Shown in pieces: positions 33,683 through 44,970 of a stretch of DNA of 64,000 bases. The DNA is taken from contig OX465589.1 of NCBI GenBank assembly GCA_950022655.1, positions 28,063,970 to 28,127,969 on the forward strand, in the 5' to 3' direction. The stretch is from Alentia gelatinosa (Eukaryota; Annelida; Polychaeta; Phyllodocida; Polynoidae). The stretch's first letter is position 1. Every line of letters starts with the position of its first letter. The notes below the pieces were generated by a model that saw only the letters and a list, made by a program, of their open reading frames with translations, did no database searches and was not told the origin of the DNA. Both the position numbers and the translations under genes were made by a program.

Positions 33683-34831
33683 ATGCCGCCGAAGAAGTCA
33701 GCGACTGCAGGAAAAACGAGAGTCCAGAAAAGCGCGGTTCCTACAACTACGAGGCAGACTAAAGCCGATAAAAGGATCGACGCGTTACAAGGACAAGTCG
33801 AAGAAATGAAAAACGCCATCATGGGTTTCATTAATACCCAGAGTGCAAAAGCCGCCAAAAACGTTTCTGAGACCCCCCAAGTGCAGGAGCAAATTACCAT
33901 CAACGCACAAGCGCAACCGCCACAGGGAAACACAGTAAGTGAAACGATTCCCATACAGAAGACAGTTACAGCTCAAAGTTTTCAAAATGGCGCCGTTCCC
34001 GGGACCCAGATCCAGGTCCCACTAAGCGCGGGAACTCAACAGGACTTCGTGACGTCATACCTCGCGCGGCAGCCGAGTGCCTGGGAGACTAAGAGTGCTG
34101 CAACCCCGCGTTACCTGGACACAACCCTCAACGACGAGATCCAATGCATTCTCCAACACCCCAGCCACGTTTTGCGTCCTATTAACGGTAAGCGCTATCA
34201 GCCGTTTCAGTACGTATTCAAAGGTTTAAAGAAGGAAAAAACGTCTTTGGGATCTCTGAACATCCAGGAATATGTTTGGGGGATACTCCGGATGATAGAC
34301 GACACCGACACAGATACGGCCATTAAGCCGCATCTACTTCAGCATCTCCGTGAGGTAGTCGAAGATTCCCTCGACTACGATTTCTCCTCAGTGAGGCGCT
34401 GGAGTGAGGAGACGTTTGCGAGGATACAAGAGGGACGTTTCCCTGACGGCTGGGCCAGCGATAACCAAATACAGCACCTCAGGACCGCTATATCACGGTC
34501 TGAGAATGCCCGTCTACAAAAGCAGGATGTTGAGTCCACCAAACGTCAGAAATCGAAGCAAGTCCTCACCAACCCCCCTTGCCCGGATTATAACTCGGCT
34601 AAGGGGTGCACCTCGACACCCCCCCATACCAATGCTGATGGGGGGCTTGTCAGCCATATTTGCGAATATTGCCACTCCATTCTAGGACTTCACCATCCCC
34701 ACGTGATCCAGGAGTGTCGCATTAAGCAGCGACACCAATCCACCACAGCTCAGCCTACACCTGCCAAGGCCACGCCCTTTAGGCCTGTGGCAGGCCGAGG
34801 GTCTGCCGCAACCCCCTTCAACTCAGCCTGA
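33683..34831 (+). CDS. Gag-like protein of DIRS element 1
   Basis: Intact 382-residue frame. It starts MPPKKSATAGKTR, a basic N terminus, followed by a region predicted to be helical (RIDALQGQVEEMKNAIMGFI). The central domain contains VLRPINGKRYQPFQYVFKGL and IQEYVWGILRMIDDTDTDTA. The C terminus has a Cys/His-rich segment (CPDYNSAKGC, HICEYCHSILGLHHPHVIQECRIK) suitable for metal binding, ending in a Pro/Thr-rich tail. By position and composition it is the structural nucleic-acid-binding protein of the element. The sister copy has a stop at the Lys codon corresponding to about 34092; here that codon is AAG and the frame is open. Confidence 0.8.
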   Translation: MPPKKSATAGKTRVQKSAVPTTTRQTKADKRIDALQGQVEEMKNAIMGFINTQSAKAAKNVSETPQVQEQITINAQAQPPQGNTVSETIPIQKTVTAQSFQNGAVPGTQIQVPLSAGTQQDFVTSYLARQPSAWETKSAATPRYLDTTLNDEIQCILQHPSHVLRPINGKRYQPFQYVFKGLKKEKTSLGSLNIQEYVWGILRMIDDTDTDTAIKPHLLQHLREVVEDSLDYDFSSVRRWSEETFARIQEGRFPDGWASDNQIQHLRTAISRSENARLQKQDVESTKRQKSKQVLTNPPCPDYNSAKGCTSTPPHTNADGGLVSHICEYCHSILGLHHPHVIQECRIKQRHQSTTAQPTPAKATPFRPVAGRGSAATPFNSA

Positions 34832-34949
34832 GTACCCCCCTGAGGGGGGCTATCCACACTGTCTGAGTGACCACGGGACAGACAACCCGATTATTGGTCA
34901 CTTGTGTCGCCCTAAGCGGGTCCAACCAACGTCGGGTCGCCGGTTGGGA

Positions 34950-36560
34950 GGCCCCCCCCCTCTTTTGAATGCCAGGTTAAATTCCCGGTTTTTGCCCACC
35001 TCTACTCACGCATTGTGGAGGAGGGGACATATAATTTTTGTGGTGCTAAGTGTGATGTTGTTTCCGCGTTTAACGTTCGAGAGTGGGAAAAACGTCTCCA
35101 AGGTTATCACGACTACGAAGTCTGCGCTTTTCTCAGGTACGGGTGGCCAGTTAGCTACGACGCCGACACCTGGCCTCTGCCCACCTACACCAACCACCAC
35201 AGCGCCCGCGCTTTCAAAGACGCCCTCGCATTTTCACAGACACGGAATTATCGCACGCATCTATTCTGGGGCCTTTGTCAGACCCTCCCTTTGGGGACCA
35301 CACCCAAGTTTCTCCTCTTATGACGAGAGAAAAGAAGAACTCCAACGATAGAAGGGTGATAATCGACCTCTCTTTCCCCCCGGGACACTCCGTCAACGAC
35401 GGGATTGCGGAAGGGATGTATCTCGGCGGTTCTGCAAAATACACCCTCCCCAGCATCCGGGACCTGCTGAATCATATCGAAATCATAGGAAAGGGGGCGT
35501 GGCTCTGGGCCGCGGATCTGAGCCGAGCCTACCCCCAGCTAAGGCTCGATCCCGCCGATACCTCCCTCATGTGTTTCAAGGTGGGCGATCATTTTTACAT
35601 TGACCTTTGCCCAGCCTTTGGCTGCAGAACTTCTTCTGTGGCGTGTCAACGCGTGGCCAACGCGGTCATATACATCCTACGAGGCCAAGACATCATGGCC
35701 TTAGCCTACCTAGACGACTACGCCAGGGTCGAGCCTAATAAAGAAAAGGCCGACCGGGCCTACGCGACCTTTCTGGCCTTGGCTCGCGACTTGGGCCTCC
35801 AACTCGCTCGTGAAAAGTGTTCCCCGCCTACTACAAGCCTCACGTGGCTAGGCTTCCACGTGGATTCGGTCGCCATGATCGTCTCAATTCCCCCGGAGAA
35901 ATTACACAAGGTAATTGAGATCTGCCGCGCTTGGCGGGACAAGACTCATGCTACTCTCCACCAGCTCCAGTCGTTGGCGGGACGGGTCGTACATATCGCC
36001 GCCTGCGTTAGGCACGCGAGGCACTTTACAACACGCATCTTCGCAGCTTTACGGGCAGCTCGTTTCTGTGACATCATACAAATAAGCCCCGCCCTGATGG
36101 GAGATGTCAACTGGTTCACCCACTACGCGGAGCGGGCCAATGGCAAACATCTGATTCCGCGGCCGCAAGCGCACGTTTTTATGACGCTACTTGTAGCAAA
36201 GGATTCCGCCCATGCACGAGTCGGCGCCAAGGCAGTCACGTGGTCTTGGTCTGACCTAGAGGTCAACGTGGCGCCTTCCAGTCTGTGGACGGGCGCCCTA
36301 GCTATTATCATAGCGGCCACGTAACTTTGGGACAGTCCGGTGAAGCGCTCGGTTATACTTATAACCACCGACAGCCCGGGAGCTCGGGCGGTTATTTTCC
36401 CTCACAGGATCAAGGATGTTTTTGTGGGCGCTTGGGCCCGCAAATTGTGGTTGCTTGCGGCTTTACTGGACTCCTAGGTGGTCCTGGCCGAGGGCCCGGC
36501 ACCGCGAGACGTTTTTCCCACTCTCCGCGTCGACCGCCCCCCCCTGATCGCCATGTTAAG
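34950..36560 (+). pseudogene. RT/RNase H polyprotein of DIRS element 1 (broken)
   Basis: Compared with the open sister frame at 49092-50756 this copy has a one-base deletion near 35230 (after the FKDAL segment) and nonsense changes near 36322 (TTA to TAA) and 36474 (GAG to TAG). There is also an indel near 36400. The longest remaining frame, 35275-36324, holds RT motifs LWAADLSRAYPQLRLDP, CPAFGCRTSSVACQRVANAV and the intact active site LAYLDDYA (YLDD at 35707-35718). Arg in the conserved SRAYRQ box is Pro here. The copy is inactive as a polymerase despite having the correct catalytic Asp pair. Confidence 0.85.
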
Positions 36561-36605
36561 TGATTTCACCTGATTCCAGGTACAGACCCGCTTCTACACG
36601 CCCAG

Positions 36606-37484
36606 ATGGCTTCATCTTTCATCGCAGCAGCGGCAAAGTCGACGATAAAGAACAAGTCGTCGCAAGCGACGTTTTTTCTCCAGTTGGCCGGCCGACATGG
36701 AGTCGATCCTCGCCGACCCTCGATACTCCAGGCTTCCTTGTACATAAAAGCCCTCGCCAACAAGCTGTCTTCCCCGGGTGCGGTGAAGAACTACGTTTCG
36801 GGGGCGAAGTCTTGGATATCGGACCATGGGGGCGATATTTCTCCGTTTGTATCGCCGCAGGCTTCTGCAGTTCTCCGGGGGTCTGCTATACTCTCAGGAC
36901 ATGTTACCAACAGAGCCCCCCCCATCACGTTGGATATTCTTCATAGGATCTGTGACCTGGCCGACGGGCTTACCGTAGGCCTACTCTTCAAAACGGCAGC
37001 AGTCTTCGCGTTTTATTCCCTCCTTAGGGCTTCAAACTTGTTCGCTTCTCCCTCCTCCAGGGCTTCTCACGTTATCACCAGGGGTGACGTTATCGCCCAA
37101 CAAGGCACACTACACGTAAGGATTATATCGTCAAAAACGATAGCCCCTTCTTCCCCTCAGGTTATCGTGGTACCCGCGGCTTCGGACCCTCGTTATTCAC
37201 CTGCGGAATTATGGGAGTCTTATAGAGCGGCAGCCCCTGCAGCCCCGCTGGACACAATTTTTCTGGTCAGACCAGGAGTACCTCTCACTTCAGATGCATT
37301 CACACGTATCCTGCGTATCCTCCTCCACCGAGCCCGTATCCCGCACCCAGCAGCCTACACTCCACACTCCTTCAGGAGGGGCGGCGCCCAACATGCATCC
37401 GCATCGGGTATGACGGCATCTGACATCTGCAAACTCGGAACGTGGTCTTCAGAGCAGACCTTGGCCACATACTTACAGAACTGA
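36606..37484 (+). CDS. Tyrosine recombinase of DIRS element 1
   Basis: Open 292-residue frame. The catalytic residues are Arg in FYSLLRASNLF, Lys in ISSKTIAPSS, the H-x-x-R box in TPHSFRRGGAQHA, Trp in KLGTWSSEQ and the nucleophile Tyr in TLATYLQN at the extreme C terminus. Residues 1-110 (ATFFLQLAGRH, VKNYVSGAKSWI) form the expected core-binding domain. It would recombine the circular cDNA at a CATTA-type core. The corresponding frame in the sister element carries a C-run deletion and a 37-base deletion, so this copy is the better candidate for activity. Confidence 0.88.
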   Translation: MASSFIAAAAKSTIKNKSSQATFFLQLAGRHGVDPRRPSILQASLYIKALANKLSSPGAVKNYVSGAKSWISDHGGDISPFVSPQASAVLRGSAILSGHVTNRAPPITLDILHRICDLADGLTVGLLFKTAAVFAFYSLLRASNLFASPSSRASHVITRGDVIAQQGTLHVRIISSKTIAPSSPQVIVVPAASDPRYSPAELWESYRAAAPAAPLDTIFLVRPGVPLTSDAFTRILRILLHRARIPHPAAYTPHSFRRGGAQHASASGMTASDICKLGTWSSEQTLATYLQN

Positions 37485-38385
37485 CTTTATCAACGTTCCG
37501 GTTGGTACTTGTTTTTTGATAAACTCAACAATTATCCAATGTCATTTTGATACATTGTATCAATTTTCTTACACTACGTGTGTATCTGTATAACAATTGT
37601 CAAATCTGCAATTTTCAAATTTCATGTTACCAATTTAATACTCTCGTAATACCTCGTCAATTGTATTACACATCGGTATTACTATACTCAATTGTTATAC
37701 TACGTATAAATTGTCCAAAGTATAATATATACCATATACTATAATGCGCTCTCTAGTTAATCATTAGAGCGAACTTGTGAACAGTAATGAATACAGAGGG
37801 CGCTTTCATAGACACATGTGCACCCTATCGGACGTTTATAAGACCACGCTCGGTCACGTGACCTCCAGTCTTCACTTCGAACTTTATCTCAAGAAGACGT
37901 TTAAATTTTCCACCCACCCACCCTACATAAACTGTTTTATGGGTGAAAAAGGGTTTTTCACTTGTACTTGTTTTTTGATAAACTCAACAATTATCCAATG
38001 TCATTTTGATACATTGTATCAATTTTCTTACACTACGTGTGTATCTGTATAACAATTGTCAAATCTGCAATTTTCAAATTTCATGTTACCAATTTAATAC
38101 TCTCGTAATACCTCGTCAATTGTATTACACATCGGTATTACTATACTCAATTGTTATACTACGTATAAATTGTCCAAAGTATAATAAATACCATATACTA
38201 TAATGCGCTCTCTAGTTAATCATTATATCTCTAGAAATGTGTGCATTCTAGTGTGAAAATGGGAGATGTATTTTTTAACATCATTATTTCTAAAATAAAA
38301 AGGTTTTTCGTTTTTTGTCACTCCTGTTACTGTTCTTAGGGACGGACAATCCATCTTTACTTAGAGCAGCTTTGAGTGTGGGTAT

Positions 38386-39410
38386 GTGATAGTCAAATAC
38401 AGTGTTACCATTGTACAAACACAAGCTAGAAACAAGAAAATATATGTTAAGCCACCAATCATAGAAAGAGAAATGCAAAATGAATGTCTGTGGGGACATA
38501 GATATATTACTATTAATAGTATGAGCCCCGACTTGAAGACTTGGAGAGAAGCTGGTATTGTAAAGGTCGGAGACCTCATAGATGATAATAGTTTTATGTC
38601 TATAGAACAGATTAAGGGTAAATATAGAGTAAAAGGTACTTTTTAGACATGATAATGATTCTCCGGAATATTCCTTGGAGTGCCGATATTAACCTAAAGA
38701 ATCTTCACCTGAATGACAATGCTATACTAATACCCGACAAATCCAAGAGTGTCATTGATATTCTCAATGCCAAGAGCAAACCTCTGTATACATTTCTATT
38801 ATCAGATCAATTTAAAAAACCAACTTGCCAAAATAAATGGGAAAGTAGCATACAGATTATTGTAGCAGTAACAGGGCTACAACTGAATTGGCTTGGGAAA
38901 GAATTTATAGATCTGTTTTTTGGGGCAACTAGGATAACTAAGTATCAATCATTGTAATACAGACTTTTGAATCCAATCATTCCAACAAATTCGTACATTT
39001 TTAGAAGAAATATCTCTGACAGCACATCATGTACCTTGTGTGATGAAGAAGATACCATCATTCACTTTTTCATCAAATGTCCCCCAGTTCAAACATTCTG
39101 GATACATTTGCGAAACTGGTTTTAGTGCAAACTCCAATATTGGATTAGATATTTCAGAATTTTACATCCTCTTGTGAGACCCTATTAGTGGTAAAAGAAA
39201 AACAATACTGCATGATACTATTTATCTTGCAGCCAAATTTTTCATATACAAGCAGAGACTTTTTCCACAAGTGTCAGTTGGACCTATATAGTTGGCTACT
39301 TGAATTTGGCTGTCTATTGAGAATGAAAAAAGAGATATGGAAAATGGAAAATAAACCAGAAAAATTTGAGAAATGGTCGCAGATATTAGAAAAGTTGCAG
39401 TATCCTTAAC
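38386..39410 (+). pseudogene. Tx1/L1-like LINE, C-terminal fragment
   Basis: A series of broken frames matches the C-terminal region of the LINE at 17083-18630 in the same order. NECLWGHRYITINS ... WREAGIVKVGDLIDDNSF aligns with NECIWNNDFIRVNK ... WFNAGIIHIRDLFLNKKF, then KYRVKGTF with KYKVQGTF. A Cys cluster (CTLCDEEDTIIHFFIKCP near 39030-39090) aligns with the Cys/His cluster there. Several stops and frameshifts make it a dead fragment of the same clade, on the opposite strand. Confidence 0.75.
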
Positions 39411-40685
39411 TTACAAGACAACCTCTTACTATGGGACTGGATGTTGAGGACTGACATTATTTTTTATTTGGGTGGTGTCCAGTATCACACTGTAATTTTA
39501 ATCAAAGGAGACAATTGATGAACATCCCCACAACGAATTGTCATAAAACAATGGTATAGGTATACCAAAAATTTGGGATGTGTTCCCTTAGGGGAAGTAA
39601 ATACCCATACTGTCAGCCACTATTTCTTTCTGTATGACTCGCTATCGTAAGTATTATTACATTGCTTTAAAATGTAACGTCGTTTACCTTTCCTTAATTC
39701 AGGTTTTGTTGTTGTCCCTGAAATTAAGCTTATTACTTTCAAATTAATTCAGGTATTGTATATCGTCCCAGTGTTCCATTGTATGTCTTTTTATGTTGCC
39801 ACACAAAAACGAAAATGAAGAAACACACAAAAAAGAGCAAGACTTTGATTGACAATAGTCATTATTTTTGCTGACTAGTTTATATATTCTATAACGCATA
39901 TAAAATGACAACAATATGATATCAGACCGATATAACAAAATAGACATAATATTATTATGTCTAAAACCGTTTGTTTGTTCAATGTTGGATAGTTCACATG
40001 TCGCCCAAGAACTTTACTTGTGCTCAGAGCTAACAAAAATTGTAATATAAGCCTCAGGCTTAACGTGTATTCTGAATAAAGAAGAGCAATGCTCGTGTTA
40101 AACAAACAAAACAATGTCATCGATCCCTGTCTGTCTTGGTGCATCTTTATCTATTGGAGTATTGTTCCGCCTATATGTTCGCATGTCCACTGAGCTCCTT
40201 GTCACCCAGCGTCACAATTTCACCATATGAATAGATCTAGATCACAGAAATGTAATCGTATTGCTGTCTATCTGAATTAAATTGTTTCCCACGTGTATCT
40301 TCGGCTTCAGCATGCCTTTATACTGTCAGCTGAGCATCTAGACCGAGATTAAGAGGAAAGGATCTTTATGTCTGGTTAGAGGTGCTAGTCCCAAGTATTC
40401 ACTGTCTTATTCAGATCGGTATTTTAGATTCCCGGATGTCTCGGCCCCTTTGGCAACTCGGACCCCTTGGCATCTCGGACCCCTTACGGCACATCGGACC
40501 CATTGGCACCTCGGCCCCCCGCTTTTACAGCTTTAACGCCTTCATGCGCGAAAACGGAAAATGTTTTCCAATGTGATTACTTACCCAAAATACGGATTCC
40601 CAGCTTTGCTGTATTATATTATTTGTCTATTATTATCCACAATAAAGAATCTTACAAAACAAAAGCATATCTTACAAAACATGTG
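39411..40685. other. Non-coding stretch, nothing recognised
   Basis: No supported gene. A short run of related ...ctcggaccccttggca... phrases lies at 40440-40520. Confidence 0.4.
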
Positions 40686-40855
40686 TGATAACCCTATCCC
40701 AAACCTTAACCCTAACCCTATCCCTAACCCTATCCCAAACCTTAACCCTATCCCTATCCCTAACCCTAACCCTATCCCTATTCCTAAACCTATCCCAAAT
40801 CTTAACGCTAACCCTAACCCTATCCCTAACCCTAACACTAACCCTATCGTATTTT
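40686..40855 (+). repeat. Interstitial telomere-like repeat, CCCTAA/CCCTAT variants
   Basis: About 170 bp of hexamer-based repeats, mainly ccctaa with ccctat, cctaaa and ccttaa variants. The C-rich strand is on top. It resembles degenerate vertebrate-type telomere repeat (TTAGGG). It encodes runs such as NPIPNPNPIP in every frame, so the open frames across it are artefacts. Confidence 0.85.
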
Positions 40856-40859
40856 AGGT

Positions 40860-42235
40860 GGGACACAAGTGTGTCTTCGCCGTGACTTAGTCAGCACTTG
40901 TTGTGTGTATCTGGGGGACTATTTGATAAGTGCTGCTGATGAATCGTGTTGTTAGAGAAACTCCGAGATGTCGTGATATAGTGGGGCGTTGTCAAAGTCA
41001 AAAGTCTTTTTATCCCACTCGTCTTGCTGCTGCAACCATTCTTTCTATCTTTATTCCCTTATACACACCTCTTTACATATGTCAACAACCAAACCCAAAT
41101 TGAGCTTCGCCGATAAAGTGTAAATATCATTCCTTTTTATCCTTTTTCTCTCACCCTTTTTCTGAATTTCTCCTTGAATTTTATTTGTTCTGTCATTACT
41201 CCTACCGGTATCCTGTGTATAGTATCTTATCATTCTCTCTGGTTCTATTTTCTAACCCGTTCCTCATTCTGACCTTTTGAAACTTACCTACCTTGTTGTC
41301 ATGTTTGCTTACATGTTTTTTTTTTCTGTGAGATCAGGAACTTCAGTTTGTGGACCATGATAGCTTCTATTCGAATGACAAGAGGAGATTTTGTGAAAGG
41401 TTTCCAAAGGGTTAGGGAGGATGGGGTTTACAAGCAAAATAAGTGGGGGAAAGGGTTGGTTGATCAATTTAATGTTCTACCAGTACATTCTATTGATCAT
41501 GCATATGATCTGTGGTGATGGTCTTTACATATCGTCTGCCTTGCTCTTACCAAAGGGTTAAACAACCACCAAAACTAATCCAACGTCCCCACCCAAGGTT
41601 TTACCCTCACCCCCCCCCCCCCCCTCAACCCCCCCTCTCAGCCCCCCCCCCTCTCAGCCCCGCCCCCCCCCCCCCCTTCTCAGCCCCCCTTGTGTAGTTA
41701 CCCGATGAGGACAACTCACACAGCAAACAATCACGGACCAACGTAACCACCTTTACATGTCAACGGGCACGTTCAAAAACCTGTTTAACTTACAGTTTTG
41801 GCCATCCCATTTGGACCTGGGGAATCGATTAACATGAAAGGTGTGTATGTTCATAATGCGCATGTGAAGAGTGTGACGAAGCGGGGTTGTTTATTGGTAA
41901 TAGGGGACAAAGACATGATGAAGATACTATTCACTTGACCGAAATGGACAGTACTACCCAGACGGAAGGACATGTACTTAAGCATATATTATAATGAATC
42001 ATTTACAACTCTGATCTATGTTATAGAAACACTCATTCATTTCTTCTTCCATCAGAAAAGTCGAAACAATCGTAACAAGCGGTTCACTAAAATTCCGTTT
42101 TAAAGGTGACACCCGGACCGGGGATTCGGTATGCATCGGTGTTTATTCTCACGAGATAGATGGGTGAATATGGACTCGAATTTGCGAACGCGTCCAGGGA
42201 TGGGCTCTGGTTTTGAGGGCACCCGAGGCGTGTCT
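40860..42235. other. Non-coding stretch
   Basis: No supported gene apart from the C-rich tract described separately. It leads into the promoter at 42239. Confidence 0.4.
41605..41695 (+). repeat. C-rich minisatellite
   Basis: Long C runs separated by ctctcag or tctcag units (about 90 bp). Strong strand asymmetry; the complementary strand could form G-quadruplexes. Not coding. Confidence 0.75.
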
Positions 42236-42238
42236 GTG

Positions 42239-42326
42239 TATATAAGGCCCCTCCATCTGGCGACACGGCCGGGCATCTTCAGACCTCCTGCTGTAACCCC
42301 GGGCGTCCTACCTGGGGATATCAAAG
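42239..42326 (+). promoter_or_regulatory. TATA promoter and first exon of the Lys/Glu/Ser-rich gene
   Basis: tatataagg at 42239-42247 is followed about 30 bp later by an initiator-like catcttcag, and then by a consensus splice donor (caaag|gtaagt, GT at 42327). The next good acceptor with a following ATG is at 43736. I infer a 5' untranslated first exon ending at 42326. Confidence 0.5.
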
Positions 42327-42404
42327 GTAAGTTACTTAACTGGAACATCATTTATTATTATCTATGATAATCCTCTCTACATACCATGCAGGCTTTAACC
42401 TCGT

Positions 42405-42810
42405 GGTGGCCTAGTTAGAGCGTGCTCACGTTGCCTTTAAAAGGTTAGAGTGGTCATATACACTATCAGTGTGCTGAGAAAAATCTATCCCTTCACTATC
42501 TGCGTGCTATTTACTGTGATAGTGGATAGGGAGTAGTGTGCCATTGTCTGAGGGTCTTAGAGGCATGCCCTGCCCAGCTGACCATTACCAATCACTCAAG
42601 ACCGAAATACCTCATTGGCCTACTGGTGTTTGATATGTATGGATCCTATAGATAGACGCAGGCAGTTACAGAAATGGCAAGTTTACTGGGTGCAAGTGGT
42701 TACGGAAAACGATCCATAGACAGAATGTAGCCCAAACCATTTAGTTATTATTCATTTAAAATTGCACTCTCATTCATCACTGATGAACATTGGATTAGCT
42801 CCTAGTATAT
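42405..42810 (+). repeat. Dispersed repeat family S, copy 2 (SINE-like)
   Basis: Matches 3840-4230 in the same orientation. The start ggtggcctagttagagcg resembles a tRNA A-box-containing head, which suggests a tRNA-derived SINE. It would lie in the inferred first intron of the gene at 43742. Confidence 0.55.
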
Positions 42811-43050
42811 TGTATAGACCTGTGTAAAGGTATTTCTATGGGTCCCTTTTTAAACATCTATGGTTTACTATCATGGCTAGGAATAAGAGGAAACCAACTC
42901 CAGTGGCTTCCAATTACTAAATAGCTTCATCCAGTTTCACTCTACCCTTCAATCAAAAGGGCAATACATGTCCCCTCATTCCCGTTGTGAGGCCACGCCC
43001 CTTTCGTCTGGAAACCGGTCCCTCTCCTGCCTTTGTTCAGGTTGCAACTA

Positions 43051-43421
43051 TTAACCCTTTAAGGACGGGTGCCTGCGGCCGAGGTACCCCTTAAGGACGG
43101 GTGCTGATGGCACCTTATACCGCTAGGGGACGAGCACTTACTCGCCAAAACCCATAATTTGAGTGTTTAATCATGTGATATAATATATAATCTTTTCATA
43201 TATTTTTTTCAGAATATAAATACTTTCTGTGGTGTTAGACCTGTATTCTGTGAAAATTTCATCAATACTGCTTCATTATTTCCTTGTTAAAAACGAATTT
43301 GTATATTTTTGAAAAATGATGCCTCAAGGCATCATTCGCCCTGGGCTGGATGATGCCTCAAGGCATCATACGCCCTGGGCCGGATGATGCCTCAAGGCAT
43401 CATTCGCCCTTAAAGGGTTAA
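43051..43421. mobile_element. TTAA-flanked piggyBac-like element (c), 371 bp
   Basis: TTAA at 43051-43054 then CCCTTTAAGGACGGGTGC; the right end is CATTCGCCCTTAAAGGG then TTAA at 43418-43421. The ends are inverted repeats. Next to the right end is an array of three palindromes gatgcctcaaggcatc separated by cgccctggg-type spacers (period about 33 bp). The left end has its own self-complementary ggtgcc...ggcacc segment. Non-coding. Confidence 0.85.
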
Positions 43422-43741
43422 GGGAGAGAATCCATACGTAGATTCAATCTTTTATATCTGATTAATCTTAAATAACTTCACATCTATCTAAAATGTTCTA
43501 TATTGATCAATACCTCAGTATGACAAATATAAAGCTAGAATGCATTATAAATCAACTTTTAACTATATCTGATTAACAAAATTGACCCTGTTCTGTTTAT
43601 CAGCAGTCGACGGAATAGTAAACCACTGTAGCTGAGGAACGTTCGTTAAAAAGGGGCAAGTCTTGGGTGTCATTCCTGTTGTAACCTGGATGTTAAATAC
43701 TAAACAAGCTTTTTGTCCTACTAATCTTTTTAACAGTAGAA

Positions 43742-44587
43742 ATGGGAGGCGGGGATGCCGACCACACTCTAGCAGACAGTAAGGAAGCTAAGACAAGAAG
43801 GAGGAGCTCGTCAAGGGCATCCAAGGTCGGACGTTCATCTTCTCAGAAATCCAGTAAACTATCAAAGTCTTTCCCTAAATCTCACGAGCAGTCGTCAACA
43901 AGTACAAGTACCCCATCCAAGTCAGCGAGGCATTCAAGATCTTCACATGCTGAACGATCAGAGTCGAGCAGAAAATCACGAACAGCAGAGGCAGAAGAGA
44001 AGAGCCGAGAGGAAGAATACGATGAACATCGAATGGTCGCCTCAGAAGACAGAAGAGAAACAAGGACTAAGAGCAGTAGCGCTGAACAAGAGAATCTAAC
44101 AACTGAGGATAAGAGTGAGAAGAAGAGGAAGGAGAAAAAGAGCGATAGGAAAGGGAAAAAGAGCAAGAAAGATACAAAAGAAGAAACAATAGAGAAAAGA
44201 AAGATAAGAAAGGAAGCCAGGAAGCACAATAAAGAGACCAATGTTGTAGAAGAGGACTTGGATGCTGTACAGGACACCATAGTGAATAAAGAGGAGGTTG
44301 AAGAAGAAGAGATAGAGAAAAAATCGAAGAGTGGGAAGAAGAAAAAGAAGAGCAGTAAGAAGCATAAGTCGGCAGAGAGGGAAATAGCAAAGGAATCTAG
44401 AGTGGAAGAGGATATTAAACAATCTGAATCCGAGGATGAGGAAGAGGAGAGTTCTTCTGATGAAAACGTCAAGCGCACAAAGAGAGTAGAGGAACAGGAG
44501 AAGGTGGTGGAAAAGGACGGTAAGCGTGTATCAAGAAAGAAGAAAACGACAACAGAGATTGAGGAAAGGTTAGTGCACAGTGTATGA
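43742..44587 (+). CDS. Low-complexity Lys/Glu/Ser-rich protein (probably one exon)
   Basis: Preceded by an acceptor (ctttttaacag, ending 43736) and starting MGGGDADHTLADSKEAK. The first ~90 residues are Ser/Arg/Lys-rich with SR-like runs (RRRSSSRASK, SSQKSSKLSK). Residues 90-280 are alternating Lys/Glu blocks (KSEKKRKEKKSDRKGKKSKK, EEEEIEKKSKSGKKKKKSSK). No folded domain is recognisable. Such composition is typical of nuclear, disordered or highly charged helical proteins, but no function can be assigned. Translation stops at 44585-44587, yet gaaag|gttagt at 44568 is a good donor, so the real protein may continue into later exons outside the recognised set. Confidence 0.55.
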   Translation: MGGGDADHTLADSKEAKTRRRSSSRASKVGRSSSQKSSKLSKSFPKSHEQSSTSTSTPSKSARHSRSSHAERSESSRKSRTAEAEEKSREEEYDEHRMVASEDRRETRTKSSSAEQENLTTEDKSEKKRKEKKSDRKGKKSKKDTKEETIEKRKIRKEARKHNKETNVVEEDLDAVQDTIVNKEEVEEEEIEKKSKSGKKKKKSSKKHKSAEREIAKESRVEEDIKQSESEDEEEESSSDENVKRTKRVEEQEKVVEKDGKRVSRKKKTTTEIEERLVHSV

Positions 44588-44970
44588 GTCACAGGATATG
44601 ACATATTGAAGTATGTTTTAAGATATATTGTCGTTGTTCCAAGGGTAAGAGCCAACTAGCAATCTATAGGGGTTAGAGTGTCGTTGGCCGGTTCTTACAA
44701 GGAAATGGATTAGATCAAATCAATTATGGTATGATTGGAAATGCTCACCTATGCAGGCGCTTTTTCTTACCTCGTCAATGTTGATTTTTTTTTTAAATTA
44801 TGATTTTTTTTGTTATTGTTGTTTATATTCTTTTTAAAATTTAGATTATCAACCTCGTTTCGCAAGTTTCCAAGTGGAAACTAATGACATATGTGGTCGA
44901 GCTCCCAGCTATGTTAATATGACGCAATTTCTACATATAATGACCACTCAGCATTCATTAAGCCTAACTC

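Larger units (their letters stand above)
33478..38220 (+). mobile_element. Full-length DIRS-like retrotransposon (element 1)
   Basis: A complete element with split direct repeats. A1 is 33478-33624, then gag-like, RT/RNase H and recombinase frames, B1 is 37505-37761, A2 is 37762-37909, a 54-bp spacer, and B2 is 37964-38220. Both the left edge, the B1/A2 junction (37762) and the right edge (38221) carry CATTA, the presumed crossover core of the recombinase. A1-ORFs-B1-A2-B2 is the architecture of PAT/Ngaro-type DIRS relatives, which insert as circular DNA without target duplication. Its sister copy is at 47668-52521. Confidence 0.92.

Noticed and set aside
40560..40890. Proline/asparagine-rich and leucine/threonine-rich open frames on both strands
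   Set aside because: They are translations of the telomere-like hexamer repeat in several frames.
41512..41697. Proline-rich protein
   Set aside because: Produced by the C-rich minisatellite; no start context or domain.
42405..42470. A tRNA gene
   Set aside because: Only an A-box-like stretch is visible; no cloverleaf, anticodon arm or B box. It is better read as a SINE-like repeat head.
43882..44655. Serine/phenylalanine-rich frame on the minus strand
   Set aside because: Antisense shadow of the Lys/Glu-rich exon on the plus strand.
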